Shown in pieces: positions 23,861-36,297 of a DNA stretch of 64,000 bases. The notes under the pieces were generated by a model, which did no database searches, was not told the DNA's origin, and worked only from the letters and a program-made list of their open reading frames with translations. The stretch's first letter is position 1. Every line of letters begins with the position of its first letter. The DNA is from Saccopteryx bilineata. Taxonomy: Eukaryota > Chordata > Mammalia > Chiroptera > Emballonuridae. Location of the stretch: positions 74,936,305-75,000,304 of the forward strand of contig NC_089498.1 of NCBI RefSeq assembly GCF_036850765.1, in the 5' to 3' direction. The translations under genes were made by a program, and so were the position numbers.

Positions 23861-24717
23861 ACTTACTATGTATCAGGCATTGATTATATAACATTAAACA
23901 AAGAGATAAAAATGTGTACTTTCTGGAGATTACATTCTAGCCAGTTTCAAAGTGCCTTCCAGTCAGGCCTACCTAAGTTATAGGCTTGCCTGTCCAAAAT
24001 TTACATGCCTGTTATTATTCACAATTAAGGAAATGTACACATATGCCTGTAAATATATTTCTGTGTAAATCTATAAAAAACTTCAGGACATCCTTAGGGC
24101 AGGAACTGTCAAACTTCCTCAAGTATCCTACATGTTACCTTCACTTATTCAACATTTGTTAAGAACCTAAGTGCTCAATACATATTAGCTGCCTGTTACT
24201 ATGTTCTAGGTATCATGATGTAAAATGAGAGGTCAAGTGTGGGTAAGCAAAAAAAAATATGAAGATGAGTAGGACAGATTTGTGAGGAAAAGACTCATAA
24301 CCAACCACTGTATAATGTAAAAGGGCCACAATAGAGTTTTATGAGAAGTGTTATAAAAGTATAGAAGAAAAAATGACTTAATTCATTTACGGGGTTGGGA
24401 AAGCTTTCTTGGAGATTATATTTGATCTGAGCTTGGATGAATAGTACTATTCTGTAAGAGGTTAGGGGAAGGTTGTTTAGAAAAATGATAGGAGTTATGA
24501 AAAATCCTGAAGATGTGTTAGAAAATGACAGATAGTTTGCTTTGCAATGTAGAGTATCACATTCAGGATGGTTGCAGGAATGGGACTGGAAGAGATATGC
24601 AGGGTCCAGATTTAAAGGGGAGTTGTGTATAAAGAGTTTGGAATTTATACTAGTAAACAACAGGAAACTTTTCAAAGAATTTTAAACAAGGAAGTGAAAA
24701 AATAAGATTTATGTTTT

Positions 24718-25062
24718 AGTCTGACTGGTGGTGGTGCAGTGGATAGAACAGTGACCTGGGATGCTGAGGACCCAGGTTCAAAGCCCTGAGGTCACTGGCT
24801 TGAGCACCGGCTCATCTAGTTTGAGCACAGGCTCACCAGCTGGAGTGCGAGGTCGCTGGCTTGAGCATGAGATCATAGACATGATCCCATGGTTGCTGGC
24901 TTGAGCAAAGAGTCACTGGCTCAGCTGATGCTCCCCAGTCAAGGCACATATGAAAAGCAAAACATGAACAACTTAAGTGCCACAACTAGGAGTCGATGCT
25001 TCTCATCTCTCTCCCTTCCTGTCTGTCTGTCTGTCTTTCTTTCTCTCCCTCTCTAAAAAAAA
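24718..25062 (+). repeat. B-type SINE
   Basis: Head CTGACTGGTGGTGGTGCAG, B box AGGTTCAAAGCCC, five GCTTGAGC-like units, AAGGCACATATGAAAAGC and a (CTGT)n/CT tail. Confidence 0.88.
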
Positions 25063-25284
25063 TAATTTATTTTAGAAAGAAAATTTGGGGGAAGAGTGGA
25101 TATGGAAAAAGATTAAAAACATGGAGAACACACAGACTTTATTTCAACAGTATAGAAGGGAAAAGATGAGAGCCTAAACTAAAACAATGACAAAGGGAAT
25201 GGAGAGATGAGGGATGAATTTCATAGATATTAAGGAGGTAGAATCTAAAGGTTTTAATCACTTATTAAATGTGGATGAAGCTAG

Positions 25285-25652
25285 CCCTGGTGGGTTGGCT
25301 CAGTGGTAGAGCATCGGCCTGGCGTGTGGAAGTCCCGGGTTTGATTCCCGGCCAGGGCACACAGGAGAGGTGCCCATCTGCTTCTCCACCCCTCCCCCTC
25401 TCCTTCCTTTCTGTCTCTCTCTTCCCCTCCCGCAGTCGAGGCTCCATTGGAGCAAAAGATGGCCCGGGCGCTGAGGATGGCTCCTTGGCCTCTGCTCCAG
25501 GCGACAGAGCAATGCCCCAGATGGGCGGAGCATCACCCCCTGGTGGGTGTGCCGGGTGGATCCTGGTTGGGCGCATGCAGGAGTCTGTCTGACTGCCTCC
25601 CCGTTTCCAGCCTCAGAAAAATACAAAAAAAAAAAAAAAAAAAAAAAAAAAA
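25285..25652 (+). repeat. A-type SINE, young-looking
   Basis: Intact head and B box (GGTTTGATTCCCGGCC), an uninterrupted A-tail of 27 bases (25626-25652) and a perfect 14-bp TSD GTGGATGAAGCTAG (25271-25284 and 25653-25666) all suggest recent insertion. Confidence 0.95.
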
Positions 25653-25720
25653 GTGGATGAAGCTAGAAAGGGAGGAGAGCAAGGTGATGCAAAAGAGATG
25701 GAAGCTAGTCATTAATTTGG

Positions 25721-26389
25721 TAAAACAGAAAAATGAAAATCTGTCTTGCCAAATGGAGAAGCCAACAAAAAGCAAAATAATTATGTTGCAGAAGCTGAAC
25801 AACTTCAGTAACTGGAGGTAACAGACATATCAGAAGCTGAGAGAGAGCTGAAAACAGGTGCGTAGGTTGATAGTCTAATAATGTACAGAGTGTTTAACCC
25901 GTTTATCCCCTCCACCCACTGGCAGAGACAGCAAGTATCCCTTTTCCTCTCTAGCACTACCCTCTTGAACTGAACCAGAAAGACCTTGAGGTCAGAGATA
26001 TTAGGAAAAATAGACATAAAACTTTAAAAGAGGATTAAGTTTTTTTATGAATCCTGGGATTACCACCTTCCCCTTCTTAGCCCCCTGCCCCCACTCAACT
26101 GCTGGAATGTTAGCACCCAGTCAACAGTAGCTACAGAAGCCTCTGATCAACTTCTCCCTTATATGAGTGCCCACCAGGCAAAATCCTCACTCACCGGCAA
26201 TCGGTTTGCTATCAGGTCTTTCAGTCTCTCACTCCAATATAAATAGACAGTCAAGAAGCACCAGAAAAGTGAAGAAACTCTGTTAACAATTAGGACAGAG
26301 CAGACTCAGAGAAAAGGAACTTGGAAGAAACAGAAGGAGTACCGGGAGCTGAAGAAAATATTTTTAAAAATTAGTATCCTCAAGTAAAG
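25721..26389. other. Non-genic sequence
   Basis: No coding frame or repeat recognised. Confidence 0.5.
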
Positions 26390-27080
26390 GAAGATATTTC
26401 ATACAAGAAATAGGAACAGTTTCCTTTTTAAAACATTTGAAGAGCAGTAAATAACTTTGCTAAATTAAACAAATGATAAAACCAAGACTTAAAGGAACTT
26501 CCTAGAAAGTAGAAGTCAGAGATGAACAATAGGAGAGGAACAATAAGAAAATGAAAATATCAATCTAGGAGGTCCGACATATGACTATGAAAGAACAAAA
26601 ACAGAGTGGAAGAAATTACCAAATAAGCAATATAACAAAATCATCAAAACTATCCATCAAGTCTAACAGAATATTAATTCTTTAGACTACAGGGACTCAA
26701 AAAAATTTATCTCCTATATGTTCTTTCTTAGGAGCCTATTAGAGGATTGAGGATAGCCAAATGCAAAAAAAAAAAAAAAAAAAAAAACCCAAAAAATAAA
26801 ATAAAATAACACAAACAAACACCAAAACCAAAAGAACCTAAACCAATAAAAGAAGAAGGAAAGAAATTCAGGAAACAAAAATCCAAGATGGAAGGAAGGT
26901 GAAAAGTATCTCAAGGATAACTATGGGAGTCATTCTTAGTGTGACAACAGCAAGACTAGATGCAGCATCAAATCCAAATGGGAGTAGGGGAGAGGGTTGT
27001 AGAAGAAATGCCTCCAGGAGGGGGAGAACGAACAAACAAAAAAACCAGGTACAGTGACCATATTGAAAGGGTGAAAATGA
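26390..27080 (+). repeat. Old L1/HAL1-like 5' region fragment
   Basis: Phrases like AGGAGGTCCGACATATGACT and GAGTGGAAGAAATTACC resemble the ORF1 region of ancient mammalian L1. An A-run at 26765-26788 sits inside it. Assignment is tentative. Confidence 0.4.
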
Positions 27081-27087
27081 CACTTTT

Positions 27088-27250
27088 GCCCTGGCTGGAT
27101 AGCTCGGTCGGTAAGAGCATCGTCTCGAAGCACAGAGTCTGCAGGGTCAGTCCCCGGTCAGGGCACATACATGAACAGATTGATGTCCTCTCTCTCTCTC
27201 TCTCTTTCCCTCTCTCTCTCATCAATAAAATAAACATGAACAAAAACAGA
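27088..27250 (+). repeat. D-type SINE (short classical VES-like)
   Basis: Head GCCCTGGCTGGATAGCTCGG, B box-like GGTCAGTCCCCGGTC, AGGGCACATAC, CT tail, ATCAATAAAATAAA. Probable diverged TSD GAAAATGACACTTT / GAAATAACACTTT. Confidence 0.85.
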
Positions 27251-27714
27251 AAAGAAATAACACTTTACCTTTATAGTCTATCTCCCAAAAGCATGTACCC
27301 CCGATCTAATCATGAGAATATCAGACAAATCCCAATTGAGAGGCATCCTACAAAATAATTACTCCTATTATTTTTTTAAAGAAGAGTAAATTTAGCCTCA
27401 GTAATATTTTTTCTTGTAATTAGTCACTACAATGTATGTTGATGGGTTTTGCTTTCTGTTTCACATTCATACATAACTAGAAGGTTGCAGCCCCTAACTT
27501 CGTGCAGTGCACACTCAGCAGCTGCAAACTGCTTTCTATTTGCAACTACCTGCCAGTATACTATATCACCATTAAGAGAGTTGTCTGTTACTGATGACAG
27601 ATACACCACAAAAGGCTCAGAGTAGTTGCAAAAAGTACAGAAGTTTTAAGCCCTCTGAGTCAGATGAGTGTAGCTATATAACCCGTAGTTGTAAGTTAGG
27701 ACAATGAATTATGT
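27251..27714. other. Non-genic sequence
   Basis: Nothing recognised. Confidence 0.5.
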
Positions 27715-27950
27715 AATGGCTAAGAGCAGGGGTTTTGGAACCCGGCAAGTCCAAGTTTCAAATCCCAGCCTGAGTATTTATAAGCTGTGTTACCTTAAAG
27801 CAAGTTACATAAATTCTCTGAGCTTCATTGTTCTCCTTTGGAAAATGGGAATACTAGTAAATAGAGTTGCTGAAAGGATTAAAGGAGATAATATATGTAA
27901 AGCACTGAGTGTCTGGCATAAAATAAGTGCTAAGAAATTGTTAGTTGTTG
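27715..27950 (+). repeat. MIR SINE
   Basis: AATCCCAGCCTGAGTATTTA, GTTCTCCTTTGGAAAATGGG, AGGATTAAAGGAGATAATAT and AGCACTGAGTGTCTGGCATA follow MIR order on the plus strand. Confidence 0.85.
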
Positions 27951-29089
27951 TTACTATTAGTAATAATGTTATTATTTCTTGGACCACCATGATTTATTCA
28001 TGGAGAGTACTGAATGGTTATATATCTAAAAATTGTAAATCTATCTGCTCCCAGATCTGGAATTGCTTTATTTTCTTCATGTTGATTCTTCTTTTTCTCT
28101 TTTAACTGTGTTTTTCTTTTTGTGAGCCAACTCATGCTTCATCATAATTATAATTACATGGTAGTAGCAGTATCAGATTCCTAGTTATAGAAATTCCTAG
28201 TTATGCTATGGAAAAGACTTGCTCTATTGGAAACTGTTAGCTTTTAATCTGTTCTTAGCAAAAAGAATACTTTCTTTATACCCTGCTGCTGTTTTGCTAC
28301 TGATGTTGAATTTAACTTAAAATATTTCTCTTTTGTCTACTACTGCATCAGAAATCACTGTAGTTCATCAGAAATGATTGCGGTTCATTCGTGAGTGAAC
28401 TGAGTCTGCCTGCATTTGTTCTTAGCTTTAAATATGTGTCAATGGTATGATAATGTCCAACTTCCCAGGAGGGATCCAACAGTCTTAGTCTCCAAGTTGG
28501 CCACTAAAGTGGGTTTTTGACCAGCTGCTATGCTGCAACGTGGAGCTTAAAAATGGGGAAAACAGTATAAATAGTCCACGGGAAAGTGTCTTCCTATCTT
28601 TAAGTGCGTAGGATTCTGCCTTCATCTACAATAACCTGATTTGGGAATTGGTTAGGAGCCAAAGATAAAGCTACACTGCTGGAGTCTGGTTGGGATTTAG
28701 TACATCAGAACTAACAGAACTTCACAAAATATTTTAAAGACACCTGAAGATTCTTACATTAAAACAATTCCTATTGGAGTTGATAGTACCTCCGAATATT
28801 TTCTGATGTAGAACCTAATAAATTATAGGCATTTACATCCTTTCATTAAATATATGAAAGATTGAAAATTACACTGTGGTAGATGGATAGCTTACTATAT
28901 GGCTCTTTGAAAGCACATTAGGTCAGAAATGTTGATATCTGCTTAACACAACAACTCAAACTTCAACATAATTTTTTAGAAAGTAAATCAAACGGAAAAG
29001 ATTGGTGTGTATTTTTTAAAACTGACCTTTATTTGAGTACCTCAGCATGACTAATGTATTTGTGCTACCTTATTAATACTGTAATACTT
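27951..29089. other. Non-genic AT-rich sequence
   Basis: No recognised repeat or coding frame. Confidence 0.5.
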
Positions 29090-29255
29090 GAATGAACGTA
29101 TGAATTCTATTTCTGTATCCTTAGTACCTAGCACAGTACTTAGCACTATTAAATGCTTGTTTAATGAATGAGTGATGGAATAAATGAATACATGAGAAAG
29201 AGAAAAGGAGAGACAGAAACAAAGAAAGAGAATGAAAGAAAGGAAGAAAGATGTA
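29090..29255 (+). repeat. L2 3' end followed by a GA-rich simple repeat
   Basis: TAGTACCTAGCACAGTACTT and AATGAATGAGTGATGGAAT are L2-end motifs. A purine (GAAA/GAGA)-rich low-complexity stretch follows at 29193-29253. Confidence 0.65.
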
Positions 29256-29658
29256 TGAATGTGAGATCTTTTAAAGGTGGATAAATTATGAGAGTTAAAA
29301 TGATTCACTGGTGACAGTCAGACTGGCAATAAAATGAACATACCTGTTTTTTAGACTAAAAATAGCCACATTTTCCCTTCTCTAGTGGGTACGTCTTATT
29401 CTAGCTGCATATTACAATCACCTACTCTACTTTTTAAAGAATATCAATGCCCAGTTTTCACCCTCCACCCTCATCCCAGTATTTTTTAGAAGGTTATTCT
29501 AATATGTAACCAAAATTGAGCATCACTGTGTTAGAAAATTATAATTGCTATGTTCTTCAAGATTTAAAAAAAAGAAAGGAGAAGCATAAATATACATGTG
29601 CTGAAACTTGCATTTGTTCTCCTTCCAAAGGTTTTTAAATTCAGTGTTATGTCTTTGC
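29256..29658. other. Non-genic sequence
   Basis: Nothing recognised. Confidence 0.5.
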
Positions 29659-30010
29659 TATACCAATGTCTGTTCGGTCTGCTATAACAGAACCATAGAC
29701 TGGGTGGCTTAAAAACAAAAATTTATTTCTCACAGATCTGGAGGCTGGAAGTCCAAGATCAAAGCACTGTCATTTTCAGTGTCTGGTGAGAGCTGCTTCC
29801 TGGTTCACTGATGGCCATCTTTTCTCTGTGTTCTTACATGGTGGAAGGGGCAAGGGAGCTCTCTGGGGTCTCTTTTATAAGAATACTAATCGCTCATGAC
29901 CTAATCACCTCCCAAAGGGCCCACCTTGAAATATCATCACATTGTAGATTAGGTTTCAACATACGAATTTGTGGGTGTGTGTGTGGCGGGGAACAAAAAC
30001 ATTCTATCTA
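29659..30010 (+). repeat. Ancient mammalian repeat, possibly MLT1-like LTR
   Basis: ATAGACTGGGTGGCTTAAAA, TTCTCACAGATCTGGAGGC, TTACATGGTGGAAGGGGCA and CTAATCACCTCCCAAAGGGC form a well-known mammalian consensus. I associate it with MaLR/MLT-type LTRs but am not certain of the class. Confidence 0.5.
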
Positions 30011-30672
30011 TAGCAGATAAACACTAACAAGACACATAACAAGAATATCTTGTTTTGATTCATGTACCTTCATCGACTGATCTGCAAAGGGGAGTTTGCT
30101 TATTGCTACCAGAGCCAACTATAAAAAGACTTTTTTGCTTGAAATTAAATATGCACTTTAAGATTGGTTTTTCCCAGTGTCATTGTAAGGGCAGGTTAGA
30201 TAACACTGAAGCTGAAGTGCAACAATGCTGCAGAACACTTCGGGTGTGTCTAGATACTGTAATTTATCATTAATATCAAGGCATAAAAGCCAGAACTTTT
30301 CTCACTTGCTTGCAAATCTCATGACTCTGAGCCTGGTTTCTTTCAAGAATAGACTCTTACCATGGTGTTTACAGACAATTAAAAAAATAATTATGTGAAA
30401 GACAAATTGCATTTTCTTTTATCTCAACTGCTACAGTAAAATGTCCAGCCAGAGGCCAACTTTGGACTCATTGTTTAGAGTTGTTAATGATGTCTGAAAA
30501 TGTAATATCCAGGGATATTTTGTTTGTTTCTTATTTCCTGCTCAGCCAAGTAGGACATAGACTACTAAACACAGAGTAGATACTTGAATATTTATTGAAT
30601 GAATAAATATTGTGATTAGGTATTAAATAGTAGTTTTTGATTCCCAAACAATTAAAAGCTCTGTGGAAGCTC
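30011..30672. other. Non-genic sequence
   Basis: Nothing recognised. Confidence 0.5.
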
Positions 30673-30964
30673 CTTTTTTTTCAAGTGAAAGAAGGGGAGA
30701 CAGTAAGACAGACTCCCGCATGCCCCTCAAACAGAATTCACTCAGCAACCCTGTCTGGGGCCAATACTTGAATCAACCAAGCTATCTTCAGTGCCTGGGC
30801 TGATGCTTGGATCAATCAAGCCACTGGCTGCAAAGAGATAGAGAAGGAGAAGAAGGAGGGGAAGAGAATCAGATGGTTGCTTCTCTTGTGTGCCCTACCC
30901 AGAATGAACCAGGATGTCCATACTCTGGGCCAAAGTTTTATGTACTGAGCCACCAGCCAGGACT
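30673..30964 (-). repeat. E-type SINE
   Basis: T-run at left, GACTCCCGCATGC, repeated segments with AATCAACCAAGCTATCTTCAG, purine stretch and tRNA-like head GTACTGAGCCACCAGCCAGG at right. Diverged. Confidence 0.75.
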
Positions 30965-31103
30965 AGGAACTCCTTTAAAAGCTTCATTACTATTATAAGA
31001 ATGAATATTATAACACATCTCTGTTATTTTAGTTTCTTCAGGATCACTTCCTCTTTCCATCCTCAGATTGTAAAATTTCTCCTTCCTGTTGGGCCCAACT
31101 CAA

Positions 31104-31980
31104 TGTAGACTCTCCCTCTTCTTGACCTTAGAGAGTGTAAAGTGACTAATACCTGTCCTGTGAGAAAATTACATCCCCTATCCACTCCCACACATTTCCC
31201 TCTGTATTTGGTTCCTAATCCAAATCAAGACAATCAGTCTTCCCTGACTTTGCTGCCGGAGCTAACATGTGTGGAAGAGAGATTGTGACCACTGTCTAGC
31301 CCAGGGGTCCTCAAACTTTTTAAACAGGGGGCCAGTTCACTGTCCCTCAGACCGTTGGAGGGCTGGACTACAAAAAAAACTATGAACAAATCCCTATGCA
31401 CACTGCATATATCTTATTTTAAAGTAAAAAAACAAAATGGGAACAAATACAATATTTAAAATAAACAAACTGACCAGTATTTCAATGGGAACTATGCTCC
31501 TCTCACTGACCACCAATAAAAGAGGTGCCCCTTCCGGAAGTGCAGCGGGGGCCAGATAAATGGCCTTAGGCGGGCCGTAGTTTGGGGACCCCTGGTCTAG
31601 CCTATGAGCTAGACCAGTGTTAGAATGGAGATTGCTGACTGCAAATGCCCCTTTGTCTGATCCTAATTGGTGTTTATTCTGACAAAAATCAGCACCACTC
31701 CCTGCCTCCTGCTATGTACTGGTTCCTTGACCAATCCTGACCTGGTCAAGCACGTAAAGTAATTTCCAAACCTGATAGTATTCATTTACTAGTATTGGTG
31801 AATATTTCCCTTCTTTTTTAACCCTATACAACTCTCTGGTGCCAGTTAGGTGGCACAGAAGATACCCCTTTCCTTTGGTAGTTACCTAAGATGTGCCTTG
31901 TAAGTCTTCATGAATAAATTTTATTAATTGCTAGATTGAAGCACCCTCCATCTTTCTTTGGTTTTTCCCGGTCCTCTGCT
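31104..31980 (+). repeat. Candidate solo LTR hosting a hAT MITE
   Basis: With the MITE removed, the segment has LTR-like features: a start near TGTAGACTCTCC, CCAATCCTGACCTGGTCAAGC, a TATA-like CCCTATACAAC near 31822, a polyadenylation signal AATAAA at about 31913, then a U5-like tail through CTTTGGTTTTTCCCGGTCC. No flanking TSD was confirmed, so this is a candidate only. Confidence 0.4.
31302..31594 (+). mobile_element. hAT MITE, family 1 (CAGGGGTCC ends)
   Basis: Inverted ends CAGGGGTCCTCAAACT and AGTTTGGGGACCCCTG. Perfect 8-bp TSD GTCTAGCC at 31294-31301 and 31595-31602, diagnostic for hAT. No coding capacity. A second copy lies at 61074-61408 in the opposite orientation. Confidence 0.97.
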
Positions 31981-32239
31981 TACTTACAGAGGTAGACTTT
32001 CAGTCTTGAGGCTTTCCCCTGGGTCTGCATGTATTGACAATAGGAAAAATAGGCTCTATCTGCTGGAGTTACTTATGGATACAGTTTAGAGTCCGGAGCA
32101 GCAGCAGTCATCTTGCCCACTTTGGGACTAAAATCTGTATTTTGCCGTGAACCTATATGTAGTAGTAAGCCAATTAAGGACAAGCAGAATTAAAAGATGA
32201 AGAGAGTAAGGGGAAACTGTGTTTACATCACCAAACAAC
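31981..32239. other. Non-genic sequence
   Basis: Nothing recognised. Confidence 0.5.
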
Positions 32240-34012
32240 TCATATACACTATTTTTAAAAATAGAAATATCCTTCTTGTTTTTTTCCTATTATGAAATAA
32301 TACTCATTGTAAGAAATTCAGAAAATACAAAAAGTATGAAGAAAATTAAAGTTGTATAGAGTTCAACACCTGCAAACTATTTTTATGTCTTCCCATGCAT
32401 ATATACAAGTAATAGTTTTTCCCTTATTTTGAAAAAAAGTGAAATCATATTTTTAAAAATATTTTATTTATTGATTTTAGAGAGAGGAGAGAGAGAAATA
32501 TGGGAAAAATCAGCTCGCAGCCACTTCTCATCTGTGCCTTGACTGCGCAAGCCCAGGGCTTCAAACCAGTCACCTCAGCTTTTCAGGTTGACACTGCATT
32601 CACTGCGCCACCACAGGTCAGGCAAGATCATATTTTTTTGTAAGTTCTTTTATTATTAACTTATGTATCGTAAATATCTCTCCATGTCAATATAGTTTTG
32701 TTTCATTGTTTTTAATAACTATATAATATTTCTTGTGTAAATTAATTATAGTTTACCTAATCACCCCTGTTTCAGATAGCTCTTAAAAGCTTTTGATTGT
32801 TTTCTGAAAAAGCATTAAATCTTGCACTGATTGGTTCTTTACCACTTTCTCCTCAGTATTCCTTTATTTTAAGTTTTCCTGGCACAATTCAAACAGTTGC
32901 AGGTTGGTAAGGGTAGGGAAGCAGGAAGCAGACTTTTTTGAATAGCTGAAAGCATACAAAGTAGTAGCTTATAATCATGAGAGTTTTTTTCAAATTTTAG
33001 GCTTATTAATTTCATAGAGATAAATACTAAACATCATGTCCTTAGTGTTTAGTAAATCTCTTGGCTAGTTTACAGACTCATTGAAAAACAATGTTTACAT
33101 AGTGCCTGTGGCATAATATTTTGGTGCTGACTGTACCACTTTCCGATGACTGTCTTCTCTCTGATTCTAAAGGTGTGGTTATTCGGTGGCACGAGTAAAT
33201 CCGGTTCCACAGCTGGCACCAGTTATGCTTTGTTAACATACCAAAGCAAGGCTCAGCAACCGGAAATCATATAATCACAGAGATCTAGTAAATATATAAG
33301 TATTCAGGGTAAAGAAATACGAATAATATTTCATTGCCCATTTACAGACATTTAGATTGTTTCCATATCTTGGCTGTTGTAAATAAGATGGAAATAAACA
33401 TGAAAGTACAATTTTTATTTTATAAGTACCAAGAAATATTTACCATAATTAGACTATAGAAGTTCTCATTTCTTCTATGGTTTCTAAGAATTTTATCATC
33501 TTTTGAAAAATAAATAAACTTGAAAAAGAAAATCTTTCTTTTCATAACTTCTAGGAGTCTCTAAGTGTAGTTAGACAAATTAATGTATGTGGAAAATAAC
33601 TTGAATTAGAACAATGAGCACAAGTAGCTCTGTTGTTACATTGTTCACAGCATTTAGGCTTAAGTTTCAGGATCATTGCAAAAGGTTTTTTGCAGGATAC
33701 ATAATGTACTCGAAGGTATGTAAAGTTATATTTTTAATCACTTTGAGTTTCAAATTCTTTATTTGCTTCAAAGACAAATATTTCTTCTTTCAAATCATAA
33801 GAGCTTTTGAGGGAAAACTTTTCATAGATGTTTTATCACCTTTATGTCTTAAAAAATATTTTTTCCATTATAGACTTCTGAGATATAGAAGTGTTTTAGA
33901 CAATACTGTAGAATTCAATAGCATGAGTTACCTTTATATATTTCTTTCCTTATGGTTAACCTAATAAATAACTTTTAACATGATTAGTAGGGAAATACTT
34001 TGTTCTATCAAA
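32240..34012. other. Diverged old repeat remnants, mostly unclassified
   Basis: The parts around the C-type SINE (32290-32820) resemble an old L1M-type minus-strand 3' region. A short minus-strand L1 piece (GATTGTTTCCATATCTTGGC) is at 33320-33420. An open frame at 33614-33961 shows no recognisable protein similarity, and I treat it as chance. Confidence 0.35.
32455..32626 (-). repeat. C-type SINE
   Basis: A-tail at left in reverse (ATTTTATTTATTG), purine run, TGTGCCTTGACTGCGCAAGCCC, head CACTGCGCCACCACAGGTCA. TSD ATCATATTTTT at 32444-32454 and 32627-32637. Confidence 0.88.
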
Positions 34013-35126
34013 AAAGAAAGAGACTGTTGTTAGTATCAAAGTCTTTGTAACAGGTACAATGATTCTAAAACTTAATCTGGGAGAATAAGAATGCTGATAA
34101 TAGAAGAGAAAATATTTTTTACTTTAAATAATTTTATTTTTCAATTACAGTTGACAACAGTATTATATTAGTTTCAGGTGTACATCCAGTGATTAGACTA
34201 TATTAGATTATGTAACTTACTAAGTGAGCACCTTGATAAATCTAGTACCCATCTGACACTATACACAGTTATTATAATATTATTGCCTATATTCCCTAAA
34301 CTGTATCTTATATTCCTGTGTCTACTTTGTAACTACCAATTTTTATTTATTAATCCCCTCACCTTTTTCACCCACCCCCAACCCATCCTTCTGGCAGCCA
34401 TCATCTAATCTCTGTATCTATAAGTCTGTTTATATTCTGTTTATTTATTTATTTTTAGATTCCACATATAAGTAAAATCACATGGCATTTGTCTTTCTCT
34501 ATCTGACTTATTTCACTCAGCACAATAACTCTCTAGGTCTATCTATGTTGTTTCAGACGGCAAGATTTCATTCTTTTTTATGGTTGAGTCATATTCCATT
34601 GTACATATGCACACTTCTTTATCCATTTACCTATTAATGAACACTTATGTTGCTTCTGTATCTTGGCTATTGTAAACAATGCTGCAGTGAACATATTACT
34701 GCATGCTTTTTCAATTTAGAGTTTTAGATTTCTTCAGATAAATAACCAGAAGTGGAACTGCTGAGTCCTTCTTTGTCTCTTTTATAAAGCCTTAGTTTTA
34801 ACATCTATTTTGTCTGGAATAAGTATTGCTACTTCAGCTATGTTTGTTTGTTTGTTTCCATTTTTACAAAATACATATTTTTCCATCCCTTTACTTTCAG
34901 TCTGTGTGGGTTTTTTTTATCTGAGTTGAATCTCTTATAAACAGCATATGAAAAGGTCTTGTGTGTTATCCATTCAGTCTCCATATGTCTTTTGATTGAA
35001 GCATTTAATCCATCTGCATGTAAAGTAACTGTTGAGAGATAAGTACTTATTGCAACTTTATTATTCAAATATTTGTTCATTTCTTTCTTTCTTCTTCTTC
35101 TTAAAAAAGACCCTTTAATATATATA

Positions 35127-35873
35127 TATTAGGTGAAAGGAGGGAATATAGTGAGACAGATTTCCTCATGTGTCCCAACTAGGATCCACTTGGCAACCCT
35201 GGTTAGTGGTTGATGCTCAAGTACTGAGCTATTTTTTTTATTTTTTAATTTTTTTTTTATTTTTCTGAAGCTGGAAACTGGGAGAGACAGTCAGACAGAC
35301 TCCCGCATGCGCCCGACCGGGATCCACCCGGCACGCCCACCAGGGGCGACGCTCTGCCCACCAGGGGGCGATGCTCTGCCCCTCCGGGGCATCGCTCTGC
35401 CGCAACCAGAGCCACTCTAACGCCTGGGGCAGAGGCCAAGGAGCCATCCCCAGCGCCCGGGCCATCTTTGCTCCAATGGAGCCTTGGCTGCGGGAGGGGA
35501 AGAGAGAGACAGAGAGGAAGGAGGGGGTGGGGGTGGAGAAGCAAATGGGCGCCTCTCCTATGTGCCCTGGCCGGGAATCGAACCCGGGTCCCCCGCATGC
35601 CAGGCCGACGCTCTACCACTGAGGCAACTGGCCAGGGCCTACTGAGCTATTTTTAGCACCTAAGGTCCATGTGCTCAGATCAACTGAGCCATTCTCAGCC
35701 CCCAGGGCCATGATCCAAGCAATTGAGCTGCTGGCTGTGGGAGGGAAAAGGGGAAGAAAAGGGTGGGGAGAGAAGCAGATGGTCGCTTCTCCTGTGTGCC
35801 CTGACTAGGAATCAAACCCAGGATGTCCATATGCTGGGCTGACACTCTATCCACTGAGCCACTAGCCAGGACC
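35127..35873 (-). repeat. E-type SINE split by an A-type SINE
   Basis: The left piece (35127-35236) and right piece (35640-35873) join at the repeated TACTGAGCTATTTTT. The right end carries the head (CACTGAGCCACTAGCCAGG in reverse). Confidence 0.88.
35237..35639 (-). repeat. A-type SINE nested in the E-type SINE
   Basis: T-rich tail at left, full GC-rich body, intact head. Perfect 15-bp TSD TACTGAGCTATTTTT at 35222-35236 and 35640-35654. Confidence 0.95.
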
Positions 35874-36297
35874 TAACATTTCTTGCCACACTGCTTTGAT
35901 GGTAATGAATTCTTTTAACTTTTTTTTTAAATTTTTTTACTTTTATTTTTTTTTTGCCTGGGAAGCTTTTTCTCTGTCCTAAATGATAGCTTTGCTGGGT
36001 AGAGTAATCTTGGTTGTAAGTCCTTGCTTTTCACCACTAGGAATATTTCTTGTCAATCCCTTCTGGCCTGCAAAATTTCTATTGAGAAATCAGCCAACAG
36101 CCTATGGGAGGTCCCTTGTAGGTAACTAACTGGTTTTCTCTTGTAGCTTTATAATTTTTCTCTTTTTAATTATAATGTGTCCTGGTGTATACCTCTTTGG
36201 ATTTATTTAGTTTAGGACTCTCTGCACTTCTTAAACTCATATGTCTATTTCCTTTGCCAGGTTAGGAAAGTTTTCTGTCATTATTTTCTCACATAGG

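Larger units (their letters stand above)
23861..25720 (+). repeat. Ancient mammalian-wide repeat, class uncertain
   Basis: Phrases such as TTCTGGAGATTACATTCTAG, GATCTGAGCTTGGATGA and AGAGTTTGGAATTTATAC, in that order, match an old dispersed repeat seen in many mammals, but I cannot name its class safely. It is interrupted by SINEs at 24718 and 25285. Confidence 0.35.

Noticed and set aside
25290..25350. tRNA gene signal (A and B boxes)
   Set aside because: The boxes are in SINE heads. No cloverleaf with a proper acceptor stem and anticodon arm was found, and each continues into a SINE body and A-tail.
33614..33961. 116-codon plus-strand frame
   Set aside because: AT-rich, Phe/Leu/Tyr-heavy, no recognisable domain, no promoter or splice context. 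Likely chance.
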